This document shows positions 62,672 through 64,000 of a DNA stretch of 64,000 bases, in pieces. The translations under genes were made by a program, and so were the position numbers. The notes under the pieces are model-generated. The model did no database searches. It had not been told where the DNA came from and saw only the letters and a program-made list of their open reading frames with translations. Each line of letters starts with the position of its first letter. Position 1 is the first letter of the stretch. This DNA is from Actinoplanes sp. L3-i22 (GTDB lineage: Bacteria > Actinomycetota > Actinomycetes > Mycobacteriales > Micromonosporaceae): the NCBI RefSeq assembly GCF_019704555.1, contig NZ_AP024745.1, positions 9,060,501-9,124,500 on the forward strand, in the 5' to 3' direction.

Positions 62672-63985
62672 TCAGGCAAAGGTGAACTCGCCGCCGTAGT
62701 CACGGGTGTGGTCGCGGTAGACGGTGTGATAGTGGATCTGGTTCTGCAGGACGATGCCGTTCTGGCAGACGAATTCGATCCAGACACTGGGGCCGTCGAT
62801 GCGTACGTAATCGGCATGGTTTGTCAGACCCAGCGTGCCGGACCAACCGATGTAGGTCTTGTCCAGCTCGCTCTCGTAGGTCTTCATCAGTGCTGCCGCG
62901 GTGGCGTCGTCGGCATTCGCGACCCAGGGTTTGATGGCGGCCAGGACCAGTTTCTTCTGATCCGCGGTCAATGTGCTGACCGGCAGGCCCTCCTTCTTCG
63001 CCGGGAACTGGCCGTCCTTCTGCGGGCCGACCAGGACGTCGCTGAACGACTCCGCCAATTTGGCGGTGGCCTGATCCTGCTGGCTGAGGCTGCCGGTCAT
63101 GGCCAGGATGGCCGCTTTCATGTCCTGCATCGGGGCGTGATCGGTGCCGTTGTCGTCGGTCCAGGTGGTGGGTTCGACACCGACGAAGAACGGGGAGGCG
63201 CCGGTTACCTGGCCGGCTTTGTAGGTCAGGTGGACGGCCAGGTGGTGGCCGCCGAAGTTGAGTTGCCAGGTGCCGGTGGTGCTGGGGGTGCCGAGGAAGG
63301 CGAGGAAATAGGTGCCGGCGGAATAGCCGCTGTCGGCGCCGCCCGGGCCGCCCTGTCCGCCTTGATTTCCACCCGGGGCTCCGCTCGGATTTCCACCCGG
63401 GAAGCCGCCGGGGGCTCCGCTCGCGTTTCCGCCCGGAAATCCGCCGGGAGCTCCGCTCGGGAAGCCGCCCGGCGCGCCGCCATTCGGTCCGCCGTTCGCT
63501 GCGCCGTTCGGTGCGCCGGATGCATTGGCGCCGGGGAATCCGCCGCCCGGGGCTCCGCCTGCTCCCGGGCCGCCGCCGGTGCCGCTTTCCTGGGCGTTCT
63601 TGAGGTAGTCGTCGGCCAGCATGATCTGCTCGACACGCTCGTAGCCGGCGCCCTCGGTCGTACCGAAAGCGGTCTTTAAAACGCTCTTCGCCGCGGCGAG
63701 CTGGGTCGCATTCAGGTCGCCGAGCTTCACGCCGGGCCGGCAGCTGGAACCGCACGGCAGGTTGGACCAGGACGTCGCGGTGCTCTGCGTGAGCTCGAGC
63801 TGCGCCTTGGTCTTCTGGTCCGCGGACAGCGTGGCGAGGAAGGCGTCGGCCGCCTCGACGACCCCGGCCACGCTCTTGTCGTAGGACTTGACCTCCGGAG
63901 CCGGCTTGTCGTCACCTCCCCCACCGCATCCGGCGACGCCGAGCAGCAGGACGGCCGAAGCCACCCATCGACCTGTGTGGACCAC
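62672..63985 (-). CDS. DUF3500 lipoprotein with Gly/Pro-rich insert
   Basis: 437 residues, lipobox GVAGC with Cys 20 followed by GGGG, so a membrane-tethered lipoprotein. DUF3500 signatures are clear: YFLAFLGTPSTTGTWQLNFGG, GHHLAVHLTY, a late RIDGPSVWIEFVCQNG and HYHTVYRDHTRDYGGEF. The conserved His residues suggest metal or ligand binding, but the family has no proven role. Between about residues 135 and 220 lies a Gly/Pro/Ala/Asn-rich insert (GAPGGFPGGN repeated). The GTG at 63985 has AAGGGAG upstream; the gene starts 15 bases from the window end, so its promoter is not visible. Confidence 0.85.
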   Translation of the reverse strand: MVHTGRWVASAVLLLGVAGCGGGGDDKPAPEVKSYDKSVAGVVEAADAFLATLSADQKTKAQLELTQSTATSWSNLPCGSSCRPGVKLGDLNATQLAAAKSVLKTAFGTTEGAGYERVEQIMLADDYLKNAQESGTGGGPGAGGAPGGGFPGANASGAPNGAANGGPNGGAPGGFPSGAPGGFPGGNASGAPGGFPGGNPSGAPGGNQGGQGGPGGADSGYSAGTYFLAFLGTPSTTGTWQLNFGGHHLAVHLTYKAGQVTGASPFFVGVEPTTWTDDNGTDHAPMQDMKAAILAMTGSLSQQDQATAKLAESFSDVLVGPQKDGQFPAKKEGLPVSTLTADQKKLVLAAIKPWVANADDATAAALMKTYESELDKTYIGWSGTLGLTNHADYVRIDGPSVWIEFVCQNGIVLQNQIHYHTVYRDHTRDYGGEFTFA

Positions 63986-64000
63986 GAAGCACTCCCTTGG

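Overview
The window is high-GC actinobacterial DNA. GTG and TTG starts, GTGA/ATGA-coupled genes, Sec signal peptides, an FxsA-type RiPP locus, a DUF574-type methyltransferase and many GGDEF/EAL/PilZ proteins point to a filamentous actinomycete. A member of Micromonosporaceae (Actinoplanes-like) is the best guess, from gene content only. No rRNA, complete tRNA, CRISPR array, IS element, phage gene or replication origin was found. It reads as a chromosomal segment rich in accessory and regulatory genes.

Layout. 1-2.6 kb: the 3' part of a WD40 signalling ATPase-type gene cut by the window edge. 2.7-8.3 kb: a glycerol catabolic island, with two near-duplicate glycerol kinases in opposite orientation around an IclR regulator, then glycerol-3-phosphate dehydrogenase. 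8.3-11.6 kb: a membrane diguanylate cyclase, an NYN/LOTUS RNA-binding protein, a coiled-coil protein and a PilZ protein. 11.8-13.6 kb: a Panacea-domain antitoxin overlapping a PIN-domain toxin, then a phosphoribosyltransferase. 13.6-15.7 kb: a secreted PL7 alginate lyase and a secreted protein of unknown function, separated by a repeat-rich control region. 15.9-22.7 kb: zwf, kup, a large LuxR-type (LAL) regulator and a small alpha/beta hydrolase. 22.7-29.2 kb: an acyl-CoA catabolic cluster with an acyl-CoA synthetase, a very unusual SRPBCC-thiolase-crotonase triple fusion, a TetR regulator with a clear palindromic operator, and an acyl-CoA dehydrogenase.

29.3-38.8 kb holds the most interesting system, an Fxs (FxSxx-COOH) RiPP locus: an AAC(3)-type acetyltransferase, the TIR protein FxsC, the giant ParA-like/TIR/NB-ARC/TPR protein FxsT, a 61-residue precursor FxsA, and on the opposite strand an HExxH peptide beta-hydroxylase coupled to the radical SAM/SPASM maturase FxsB. 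The precursor does not end in FxSxx. It carries FGSYA followed by DRPTG, and this tail is antisense to the last codons of the hydroxylase gene, so precursor and modifying enzyme overlap tail to tail.

38.8-47.2 kb: two GGDEF-EAL proteins (one membrane-bound, one PAS-linked and coupled to a methyltransferase), a lipoprotein, a LacI regulator, a lincosamide-nucleotidyltransferase-like gene coupled to an Asp23/Gls24 gene, and a tRNA 3'-end-like fragment followed by two hairpins. 47.2-52.3 kb: one 1693-residue trifunctional Ser/Thr kinase-ATPase-histidine kinase. 52.9-57 kb: a zinc alcohol dehydrogenase with a GXWXG/DUF4334 protein, a secreted phospholipase D-like protein, a MazG-like hydrolase and a CPBP membrane protease. 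57-64 kb: two proline-rich single- or few-pass membrane proteins of unknown function read divergently, and a DUF3500 lipoprotein with a Gly/Pro-rich insert. Several perfect hairpins mark ends of genes between convergent pairs.
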